From NCBI GenBank assembly GCA_947034885.2, contig OX344755.2, positions 27,473,052 to 27,537,051 on the forward strand: 64,000 nt of DNA, given 5' to 3'. The translations under genes were made by a program, and so were the position numbers. The stretch comes from Thuidium tamariscinum. Lineage: Eukaryota > Streptophyta > Bryopsida > Hypnales > Thuidiaceae. Positions 34,501 through 45,610 of this stretch are shown in pieces. Each line of letters starts with the position of its first letter. The first letter of the stretch is position 1. The notes under the pieces are model-generated. The model was given only the letters and a program-made list of their open reading frames with translations, was not told where the DNA came from and ran no database searches.

Positions 34501-37500
34501 GAATTTGTCTTGCAACTGAGAAGTTTACGCGTCTTGATATCAACTAAACAACGAGGAGATTTCCCCGGCCAAGGGACCAACTCCGTAGGCTCTTGAATGG
34601 TGTGCATTTTTGAATTTTAATCGCATTGAATTTCACAGCATATTTTTTGTAGTAATTCTATAGAACTGGATTAGATATTACAATGTGATCACGTTGAATT
34701 TGTCTTGCAACTGAGAAGTTTACGCGTCTTGATATCAACTAAACAACAAGGAGATTTCCCCCGCCAAGAGACCAACTCTGTAGGCTCTTGAATGGTGTGC
34801 ATTTTTGAATTTTAATGGCATTGAATTTCACAGCATATTTTTTGTAGTAATTCTATAGAACTGGATTAGATATTACAATGTGATCACGTTGAATTTGTCT
34901 TGCAACTAAGAAGTTTGCGCGTCTTGATGTCAACTAAACAACGAGGAGATTTCCCCGGCCAAGGGACCAACTCCGTAGGCTCTTGAATGGTGTGCATTTT
35001 TCAATTTTAATGGCATTGAATTTCACAGCATATTTTTTGTAGTAATTCTATAGAACTGGATTAGATATTACAATGTGATCGTTTTGAATTTGTCTTGCAA
35101 CTGAGAAGTTTGCGCGTCTTGATATCAACTAAACACCTCGGAGATTTCCTCGGCCACGAGAGTAACTCCGTAGGCTCTTGAATGGTGTGCATTTTTGAAT
35201 TTTAATGGCATTGAATTTCACAGCATATTTTTTGTAGTAATTCTATAGAACTGGATTAGATATTACAATGTGATCACGTTGAATTTGTCTTGCAACTAAG
35301 AAGTTTGCGCGTCTCGATATCAACTAAACAACGAGGAGATTTCCCCGGCCAAGAGACCAACTCCGTAGGCTCTTGAATGGTGTGCATTTTTGAATTTAAT
35401 CGCATTGATTTTTACAGCATATTTTTTGTAGTAATTCTATAGAACTGGATTAGATATTACAATGTGATCACGTTGAATTTGTCTTGCAACTAAGAAGTTT
35501 GCGCGTCTCGATATCAACTAAACAACGAGGAGATTTCCCCGGCCAAGAGACCAACTCCGTAGGCTCTTGAATGGTGTGCATTTTTGAATTTAATCGCATT
35601 GATTTTTACAGCATATTTTCTGTAGTAATTCTATAGAACTGGATTAGATATTACAATGTGATCACGTTGAATTTGTCTTGCAACTGAGAAGTTTACGCGT
35701 CTTGATATCAACTAAACAACGAGGAGATTTCCCCGGCCAAGAGACCAACTCCGTAGGCTCTTGAATGGTGTGCATTTTTGAATTTTAATGGCATTGAATT
35801 TCACAGCATATTTTTTGTAGTAATTCTATAGAACTGGATTAGATATTACAATGTGATCACGTTGAATTTGTCTTGCAACTGAGAAGTTTACGCGTCTTGA
35901 TATCAACTAAACAACGAGGAGATTTCCCCGGCCAAGGGACCAACTCCGTAGGCTCTTGAATGGTGTGCATTTTTGAATTTTAATCGCATTGAATTTCACA
36001 GCATATTTTTTGTAGTAATTCTATAGAACTGGATTAGATATTACAATGTGATCACGTTGAATTTGTCTTGCAACTAAGAAGTTTGCGCGTCTTGATATCA
36101 ACTAAACACCTCGGAGATTTCCTCGGCCACGAGAGTAACTCCGTAGGCTCTTGAATGGTGTGCATTTTTGAATTTTAATCGCATTGAATTTCACAGCATA
36201 TTTTTTGTAGTAATTCTATAGAGGCTCTTACAATGTGATCACGTTGAATTTGTCTTGCAACTGAGAAGTTTACGCGTCTTGATATCAACTAAACAACGAG
36301 GAGATTTCCCCGGCCAAGGGACCAACTCCGTAGGCTCTTGAATGGTGTGCATTTTTCAATTTTAATGGCATTGAATTTCACAGCATATTTTTTGTAGTAA
36401 TTCTATAGAACTGGATTAGATATTACAATGTGATCGTTTTGAATTTGTCTTGCAACTGAGAAGTTTGCGCGTCTTGATATCAACTAAACACCTCGGAGAT
36501 TTCCTCGGCCACGAGAGTAACTCCGTAGGCTCTTGAATGGTGTGCATTTTTGAATTTTAATGGCATTGAATTTCACAGCATATTTTTTGTAGTAATTCTA
36601 TAGAACAGGATTAGATATTACAATGTGATCACGTTGAATTTGTCTTGCAACTGAGAAGTTTACGCGTCTTGATATCAACTAAACAACGAGGAGATTTCCC
36701 CGGCCAAGGGACCAACTCCGTAGGCTCTTGAATGGTGTGCATTTTTCAATTTTAATGGCATTGAATTTCACAGCATATTTTTTGTAGTAATTCTATAGAA
36801 CTGGATTAGATATTACAATGTGATCGTTTTGATTTTGTCTTGCAACTGAGAAGTTTGCGCGTCTTGATATCAACTAAACACCTCGGAGATTTCCTCGGCC
36901 ACGAGAGTAACTCCGTAGGCTCTTGAATGGTGTGCATTTTTGAATTTTAATGGCATTGAATTTCACAGCATATTTTTTGTAGTAATTCTATAGAACAGGA
37001 TTAGATATTACAATGTGATCACGTTGAATTTGTCTTGCAACTGAGAAGTTTACGCGTCTTGATATCAACTAAACACCTCGGAGATTTCCTCGGCCACGAG
37101 AGTAACTCCGTAGGCTCTTGAATGGTGTGCATTTTTGAATTTTAATGGCATTGAATTTCACAGCATATTTTTTGTAGTAATTCTATAGAACAGGATTAGA
37201 TATTACAATGTGATCACGTTGAATTTGTCTTGCAACTGAGAAGTTTACGCGTCTTGATATCAACTAAACAACGAGGAGATTTCCCCGGCCAAGGGACCAA
37301 CTCCGTAGGCTCTTGAATGGTGTGCATTTTTCAATTTTAATGGCATTGAATTTCACAGCATATTTTTTGTAGTAATTCTATAGAACTGGATTAGATATTA
37401 CAATGTGATCGTTTTGAATTTGTCTTGCAACTGAGAAGTTTGCGCGTCTTGATATCAACTAAACACCTCGGAGATTTCCTCGGCCACGAGAGTAACTCCG

Positions 37501-37998
37501 TAGGCTCTTGAATGGTGTGCATTTTTGAATTTTAATGGCATTGAATTTCACAGCATATTTTTTGTAGTAATTCTATAGAACAGGATTAGATATTACAATG
37601 TGATCACGTTGAATTTGTCTTGCAACTGAGAAGTTTACGCGTCTTGATATCAACTAAACAACGAGGAGATTTCCCCGGCCAAGGGACCAACTCCGTAGGC
37701 TCTTGAATGGTGTGCATTTTTGAATTTTAATCGCATTGAATTTCACAGCATATTTTTTGTAGTAATTCTATAGAACTGGATTAGATATTACAATGTGATC
37801 ACGTTGAATTTGTCTTGCAACTGAGAAGTTTACGCGTCTTGATATCAACTAAACAACAAGGAGATTTCCCCCGCCAAGAGACCAACTCTGTAGGCTCTTG
37901 AATGGTGTGCATTTTTGAATTTTAATGGCATTGAATTTCACAGCATATTTTTTGTAGTAATTCTATAGAACTGGATTAGATATTACAATGTGATCACG
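31576..37998 (+). repeat. Satellite block K: 16-mer higher-order repeat, 3118 bp
   Basis: The private combination CAAGGAGATTTCCCCCGCC with ACTCTGTAGG opens each copy: marker CCCCGCCAAG at 31641, 34759 and 37869. Copy 1 is 31576-34693 (fourteen 195-bp and two 194-bp monomers). Copy 2 is 34694-37803, eight bases shorter because of the 187-bp monomer at 36057. Copy 3 starts at 37804 but departs after its first monomer, dropping the CTTGATGTC and GATCGTTTTG monomers that follow in copies 1 and 2. The unit contains the three-monomer S cassette with CATTGATTTTT and a run of TTCAATTTT plus GATCGTTTTG pairs. A copy-specific change is GAATGGGGTGC near 33820 in copy 1. Confidence 0.93.
36057..36243 (+). 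repeat. Rearranged 187-bp monomer with an 8-bp net deletion
   Basis: This is the only monomer in the window whose body is disrupted. After TTCTATAGA the usual ACTGGATTAGATA (13 bases) is replaced by GGCTC (36223-36227), and the sequence then continues TTACAATGTG. The net loss of eight bases accounts exactly for the 3110 instead of 3118 bp between the markers on either side. The junction reads AGGCTCTT, a string present elsewhere in the monomer (TAGGCTCTTGAATGG), so the filler could have been copied from there. Confidence 0.93.
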
Positions 37999-40900
37999 TT
38001 GAATTTGTCTTGCAACTAAGAAGTTTGCGCGTCTCGATATCAACTAAACAACGAGGAGATTTCCCCGGCCAAGAGACCAACTCCGTAGGCTCTTGAATGG
38101 TGTGCATTTTTGAATTTAATCGCATTGATTTTTACAGCATATTTTTTGTAGTAATTCTATAGAACTGGATTAGATATTACAATGTGATCACGTTGAATTT
38201 GTCTTGCAACTAAGAAGTTTGCGCGTCTCGATATCAACTAAACAACGAGGAGATTTCCCCGGCCAAGAGACCAACTCCGTAGGCTCTTGAATGGTGTGCA
38301 TTTTTGAATTTAATCGCATTGATTTTTACAGCATATTTTCTGTAGTAATTCTATAGAACTGGATTAGATATTACAATGTGATCACGTTGAATTTGTCTTG
38401 CAACTGAGAAGTTTACGCGTCTTGATATCAACTAAACAACGAGGAGATTTCCCCGGCCAAGAGACCAACTCCGTAGGCTCTTGAATGGTGTGCATTTTTG
38501 AATTTTAATGGCATTGAATTTCACAGCATATTTTTTGTAGTAATTCTATAGAACTGGATTAGATATTACAATGTGATCACGTTGAATTTGTCTTGCAACT
38601 AAGAAGTTTGCGCGTCTTGATGTCAACTAAACAACGAGGAGATTTCCCCGGCCAAGGGACCAACTCCGTAGGCTCTTGAATGGTGTGCATTTTTCAATTT
38701 TAATGGCATTGAATTTCACAGCATATTTTTTGTAGTAATTCTATAGAACTGGATTAGATATTACAATGTGATCGTTTTGAATTTGTCTTGCAACTGAGAA
38801 GTTTGCGCGTCTTGATATCAACTAAACACCTCGGAGATTTCCTCGGCCACGAGAGTAACTCCGTAGGCTCTTGAATGGTGTGCATTTTTGAATTTTAATG
38901 GCATTGAATTTCACAGCATATTTTTTGTAGTAATTCTATAGAACAGGATTAGATATTACAATGTGATCACGTTGAATTTGTCTTGCAACTGAGAAGTTTA
39001 CGCGTCTTGATATCAACTAAACAACGAGGAGATTTCCCCGGCCAAGGGACCAACTCCGTAGGCTCTTGAATGGTGTGCATTTTTCAATTTTAATGGCATT
39101 GAATTTCACAGCATATTTTTTGTAGTAATTCTATAGAACTGGATTAGATATTACAATGTGATCGTTTTGAATTTGTCTTGCAACTGAGAAGTTTGCGCGT
39201 CTTGATATCAACTAAACACCTCGGAGATTTCCTCGGCCACGAGAGTAACTCCGTAGGCTCTTGAATGGTGTGCATTTTTGAATTTTAATGGCATTGAATT
39301 TCACAGCATATTTTTTGTAGTAATTCTATAGAACAGGATTAGATATTACAATGTGATCACGTTGAATTTGTCTTGCAACTGAGAAGTTTACGCGTCTTGA
39401 TATCAACTAAACAACGAGGAGATTTCCCCGGCCAAGGGACCAACTCCGTAGGCTCTTGAATGGTGTGCATTTTTCAATTTTAATGGCATTGAATTTCACA
39501 GCATATTTTTTGTAGTAATTCTATAGAACTGGATTAGATATTACAATGTGATCGTTTTGAATTTGTCTTGCAACTGAGAAGTTTGCGCGTCTTGATATCA
39601 ACTAAACACCTCGGAGATTTCCTCGGCCACGAGAGTAACTCCGTAGGCTCTTGAATGGTGTGCATTTTTGAATTTAATCGCATTGATTTTCACAGCATAT
39701 TTTTTGTAGTAATTCTATAGAACTGGATTAGATATTACAATGTGATCACGTTGAATTTGTCTTGCAACTAAGAAGTTTGCGCGTCTCGATATCAACTAAA
39801 CAACGAGGAGATTTCCCCGGCCAAGAGACCAACTCCGTAGGCTCTTGAATGGTGTGCATTTTTGAATTTAATCGCATTGATTTTTACAGCATATTTTCTG
39901 TAGTAATTCTATAGAACTGGATTAGATATTACAATGTGATCACGTTGAATTTGTCTTGCAACTGAGAAGTTTACGCGTCTTGATATCAACTAAACAACGA
40001 GGAGATTTCCCCGGCCAAGAGACCAACTCCGTAGGCTCTTGAATGGTGTGCATTTTTGAATTTTAATGGCATTGAATTTCACAGCATATTTTTTGTAGTA
40101 ATTCTATAGAACTGGATTAGATATTACAATGTGATCACGTTGAATTTGTCTTGCAACTAAGAAGTTTGCGCGTCTTGATGTCAACTAAACAACGAGGAGA
40201 TTTCCCCGGCCAAGGGACCAACTCCGTAGGCTCTTGAATGGTGTGCATTTTTCAATTTTAATGGCATTGAATTTCACAGCATATTTTTTGTAGTAATTCT
40301 ATAGAACTGGATTAGATATTACAATGTGATCGTTTTGAATTTGTCTTGCAACTGAGAAGTTTGCGCGTCTTGATATCAACTAAACACCTCGGAGATTTCC
40401 TCGGCCACGAGAGTAACTCCGTAGGCTCTTGAATGGTGTGCATTTTTGAATTTTAATGGCATTGAATTTCACAGCATATTTTTTGTAGTAATTCTATGGA
40501 ACAGGATTAGATATTACAATGTGATCACGTTGAATTTGTCTTGCAACTGAGAAGTTTGCGCGTCTTGATATCAACTAAACACCTCGGAGATTTCCTCGGC
40601 CACGAGAGTAACTCCGTAGGCTCTTGAATGGTGTGCATTTTTGAATTTTAATGGCATTGAATTTCACAGCATATTTTTTGTAGTAATTCTATAGAACTGG
40701 ATTAGATATTACAATGTGATCACGTTGAATTTGTATTGCAACTAAGAAGTTTGCGCGTCTTGATGTCAACTAAACAACGAGGAGATTTCCCCGGCCAAGG
40801 GACCAACTCCGTAGGCTCTTGAATGGTGTGCATTTTTCAATTTTAATGGCATTGAATTTCACAGCATATTTTTTGTAGTAATTCTATAGAACTGGATTAG

Positions 40901-43900
40901 ATATTACAATGTGATCGTTTTGAATTTGTCTTGCAACTGAGAAGTTTGCGCGTCTTGATATCAACTAAACACCTCGGAGATTTCCTCGGCCACGAGAGTA
41001 ACTCCGTAGGCTCTTGAATGGTGTGCATTTTTGAATTTTAATGGCATTGAATTTCACAGCATATTTTTTGTAGTAATTCTATAGAACTGGATTAGATATT
41101 ACAATGTGATCACGTTGAATTTGTCTTGCAACTAAGAAGTTTGCGCGTCTTGATGTCAACTAAACAACGAGGAGATTTCCCCGGCCAAGGGACCAACTCC
41201 GTAGGCTCTTGAATGGTGTGCATTTTTCAATTTTAATGGCATTGAATTTCACAGCATATTTTTTGTAGTAATTCTATAGAACTGGATTAGATATTACAAT
41301 GTGATCGTTTTGAATTTGTCTTGCAACTGAGAAGTTTGCGCGTCTTGATATCAACTAAACACCTCGGAGATTTCCTCGGCCACGAGAGTAACTCCGTAGG
41401 CTCTTGAATGGTGTGCATTTTTGAATTTTAATGGCATTGAATTTCACAGCATATTTTTTGTAGTAATTCTATGGAACAGGATTAGATATTACAATGTGAT
41501 CACGTTGAATTTGTCTTGCAACTGAGAAGTTTGCGCGTCTTGATATCAACTAAACACCTCGGAGATTTCCTCGGCCACGAGAGTAACTCCGTAGGCTCTT
41601 GAATGGTGTGCATTTTTGAATTTTAATGGCATTGAATTTCACAGCATATTTTTTGTAGTAATTCTATAGAACTGGATTAGATATTACAATGTGATCACGT
41701 TGAATTTGTCTTGCAACTAAGAAGTTTGCGCGTCTCGATATCAACTAAACAACGAGGAGATTTCCCCGGCCAAGAGACCAACTCCGTAGGCTCTTGAATG
41801 GTGTGCATTTTTGAATTTAATCGCATTGATTTTTACAGCATATTTTTTGTAGTAATTCTATAGAACTGGATTAGATATTACAATGTGATCACGTTGAATT
41901 TGTCTTGCAACTAAGAAGTTTGCGCGTCTCGATATCAACTAAACAACGAGGAGATTTCCCCGGCCAAGAGACCAACTCCGTAGGCTCTTGAATGGTGTGC
42001 ATTTTTGAATTTAATCGCATTGATTTTTACAGCATATTTTCTGTAGTAATTCTATAGAACTGGATTAGATATTACAATGTGATCACGTTGAATTTGTCTT
42101 GCAACTGAGAAGTTTACGCGTCTTGATATCAACTAAACAACGAGGAGATTTCCCCGGCCAAGAGACCAACTCCGTAGGCTCTTGAATGGTGTGCATTTTT
42201 GAATTTTAATGGCATTGAATTTCACAGCATATTTTTTGTAGTAATTCTATAGAACTGGATTAGATATTACAATGTGATCACGTTGAATTTGTCTTGCAAC
42301 TAAGAAGTTTGCGCGTCTTGATGTCAACTAAACAACGAGGAGATTTCCCCGGCCAAGGGACCAACTCCGTAGGCTCTTGAATGGTGTGCATTTTTGAATT
42401 TTAATGGCATTGAATTTCACAGCATATTTTTTGTAGTAATTCTATGGAACAGGATTAGATATTACAATGTGATCACGTTGAATTTGTCTTGCAACTGAGA
42501 AGTTTGCGCGTCTTGATATCAACTAAACACCTCGGAGATTTCCTCGGCCACGAGAGTAACTCCGTAGGCTCTTGAATGGTGTGCATTTTTGAATTTTAAT
42601 GGCATTGAATTTCACAGCATATTTTTTGTAGTAATTCTATAGAACTGGATTAGATATTACAATGTGATCACGTTGAATTTGTCTTGCAACTAAGAAGTTT
42701 GCGCGTCTCGATATCAACTAAACAACGAGGAGATTTCCCCGGCCAAGAGACCAACTCCGTAGGCTCTTGAATGGTGTGAATTTTTGAATTTAATAGCATT
42801 GATTTTTACAGCATATTTTTTGTAGTAATTCTATAGAACTGGATTAGATATTACAATGTGATCACGTTGAATTTGTCTTGCAACTAAGAAGTTTGCGCGT
42901 CTCGATATCAACTAAACAACGAGGAGATTTCCCCGGCCAAGAGACCAACTCCGTAGGCTCTTGAATGGTGTGCATTTTTGAATTTAATCGCATTGATTTT
43001 TACAGCATATTTTTTGTAGTAATTCTATAGAACTGGATTAGATATTACAATGTGATCACGTTGAATTTGTCTTGCAACTAAGAAGTTTGCGCGTCTCGAT
43101 ATCAACTAAACAACGAGGAGATTTCCCCGGCCAAGAGACCAACTCCGTAGGCTCTTGAATGGTGTGCATTTTTGAATTTAATCGCATTGATTTTTACAGC
43201 ATATTTTCTGTAGTAATTCTATAGAACTGGATTAGATATTACAATGTGATCACGTTGAATTTGTCTTGCAACTGAGAAGTTTACGCGTCTTGATATCAAC
43301 TAAACAACGAGGAGATTTCCCCGGCCAAGAGACCAACTCCGTAGGCTCTTGAATGGTGTGCATTTTTGAATTTTAATGGCATTGAATTTCACAGCATATT
43401 TTTTGTAGTAATTCTATAGAACTGGATTAGATATTACAATGTGATCACGTTGAATTTGTCTTGCAACTAAGAAGTTTGCGCGTCTTGATGTCAACTAAAC
43501 AACGAGGAGATTTCCCCGGCCAAGGGACCAACTCCGTAGGCTCTTGAATGGTGTGCATTTTTCAATTTTAATGGCATTGAATTTCACAGCATATTTTTTG
43601 TAGTAATTCTATAGAACTGGATTAGATATTACAATGTGATCGTTTTGAATTTGTCTTGCAACTAAGAAGTTTGCGCGTCTTGATATCAACTAAACACCTC
43701 GGAGATTTCCTCGGCCACGAGAGTAACTCCGTAGGCTCTTGAATGGTGTGCATTTTTGAATTTTAATGGCATTGAATTTCACAGCATATTTTTTGTAGTA
43801 ATTCTATAGAACAGGATTAGATATTACAATGTGATCACGTTGAATTTGTCTTGCAACTGAGAAGTTTACGCGTCTTGATATCAACTAAACAACGAGGAGA

Positions 43901-45610
43901 TTTCCCCGGCCAAGGGACCAACTCCGTAGGCTCTTGAATGGTGTGCATTTTTCAATTTTAATGGCATTGAATTTCACAGCATATTTTTTGTAGTAATTCT
44001 ATAGAACTGGATTAGATATTACAATGTGATCGTTTTGAATTTGTCTTGCAACTGAGAAGTTTGCGCGTCTTGATATCAACTAAACACCTCGGAGATTTCC
44101 TCGGCCACGAGAGTAACTCCGTAGGCTCTTGAATGGTGTGCATTTTTGAATTTTAATGGCATTGAATTTCACAGCATATTTTTTGTAGTAATTCTATAGA
44201 ACAGGATTAGATATTACAATGTGATCACGTTGAATTTGTCTTGCAACTGAGAAGTTTACGCGTCTTGATATCAACTAAACAACGAGGAGATTTCCCCGGC
44301 CAAGGGACCAACTCCGTAGGCTCTTGAATGGTGTGCATTTTTCAATTTTAATGGCATTGAATTTCACAGCATATTTTTTGTAGTAATTCTATAGAACTGG
44401 ATTAGATATTACAATGTGATCGTTTTGAATTTGTCTTGCAACTGAGAAGTTTGCGCGTCTTGATATCAACTAAACACCTCGGAGATTTCCTCGGCCACGA
44501 GAGTAACTCCGTAGGCTCTTGAATGGTGTGCATTTTTGAATTTAATCGCATTGATTTTCACAGCATATTTTTTGTAGTAATTCTATAGAACTGGATTAGA
44601 TATTACAATGTGATCACGTTGAATTTGTCTTGCAACTAAGAAGTTTGCGCGTCTCGATATCAACTAAACAACGAGGAGATTTCCCCGGCCAAGAGACCAA
44701 CTCCGTAGGCTCTTGAATGGTGTGCATTTTTGAATTTAATCGCATTGATTTTTACAGCATATTTTCTGTAGTAATTCTATAGAACTGGATTAGATATTAC
44801 AATGTGATCACGTTGAATTTGTCTTGCAACTGAGAAGTTTACGCGTCTTGATATCAACTAAACAACGAGGAGATTTCCCCGGCCAAGAGACCAACTCCGT
44901 AGGCTCTTGAATGGTGTGCATTTTTGAATTTTAATGGCATTGAATTTCACAGCATATTTTTTGTAGTAATTCTATAGAACTGGATTAGATATTACAATGT
45001 GATCACGTTGAATTTGTCTTGCAACTAAGAAGTTTGCGCGTCTTGATGTCAACTAAACAACGAGGAGATTTCCCCGGCCAAGGGACCAACTCCGTAGGCT
45101 CTTGAATGGTGTGCATTTTTCAATTTTAATGGCATTGAATTTCACAGCATATTTTTTGTAGTAATTCTATAGAACTGGATTAGATATTACAATGTGATCG
45201 TTTTGAATTTGTCTTGCAACTGAGAAGTTTGCGCGTCTTGATATCAACTAAACACCTCGGAGATTTCCTCGGCCACGAGAGTAACTCCGTAGGCTCTTGA
45301 ATGGTGTGCATTTTTGAATTTTAATGGCATTGAATTTCACAGCATATTTTTTGTAGTAATTCTATGGAACAGGATTAGATATTACAATGTGATCACGTTG
45401 AATTTGTCTTGCAACTGAGAAGTTTGCGCGTCTTGATATCAACTAAACACCTCGGAGATTTCCTCGGCCACGAGAGTAACTCCGTAGGCTCTTGAATGGT
45501 GTGCATTTTTGAATTTTAATGGCATTGAATTTCACAGCATATTTTTTGTAGTAATTCTATAGAACTGGATTAGATATTACAATGTGATCACGTTGAATTT
45601 GTATTGCAAC
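37999..45610 (+). repeat. Satellite block L: 25-monomer segment, 4868 bp, tandemly duplicated
   Basis: Three independent markers are displaced by the same 4868 bp: CATTGATTTTCAC at 39681 and 44549, the TATGGAACAGG base at 40498 and 45366, and the GTATTGC base at 40735 and 45603. Copy 1 is 37999-42866. Copy 2 starts at 42867 and follows the same order until about 45610, where the shared GTATTGC monomer head (40725 versus 45593) switches to a different body. Within copy 1 a five-monomer step (TATGGAACAGG at 40498, 41473 and 42446) shows smaller nested duplications. The block is rich in 194-bp S monomers, TTCAATTTT monomers and GATCGTTTTG monomers. Confidence 0.92.
42283..42477 (+). repeat. Fusion monomer: CTTGATGTC head with TATGGAACAGG tail
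   Basis: Elsewhere (40140-40529) a CTTGATGTC R monomer ending in TTCAATTTT is followed by a GATCGTTTTG C monomer ending in TATGGAACAGG. Here, between the same neighbours (an S monomer before, a C monomer after), there is one monomer with the first one's head and the second one's tail. The switch falls between the GGGACC block (about 42358) and the TTGAATTTT base (about 42396). It looks like an unequal crossover that removed exactly one monomer length. Confidence 0.85.

Noticed and set aside
36057..36243. A target-site or integration scar at the 187-bp monomer
   Set aside because: There is no duplicated flank and no inserted foreign sequence, only a 13-for-5 base replacement that can be copied from the monomer itself.
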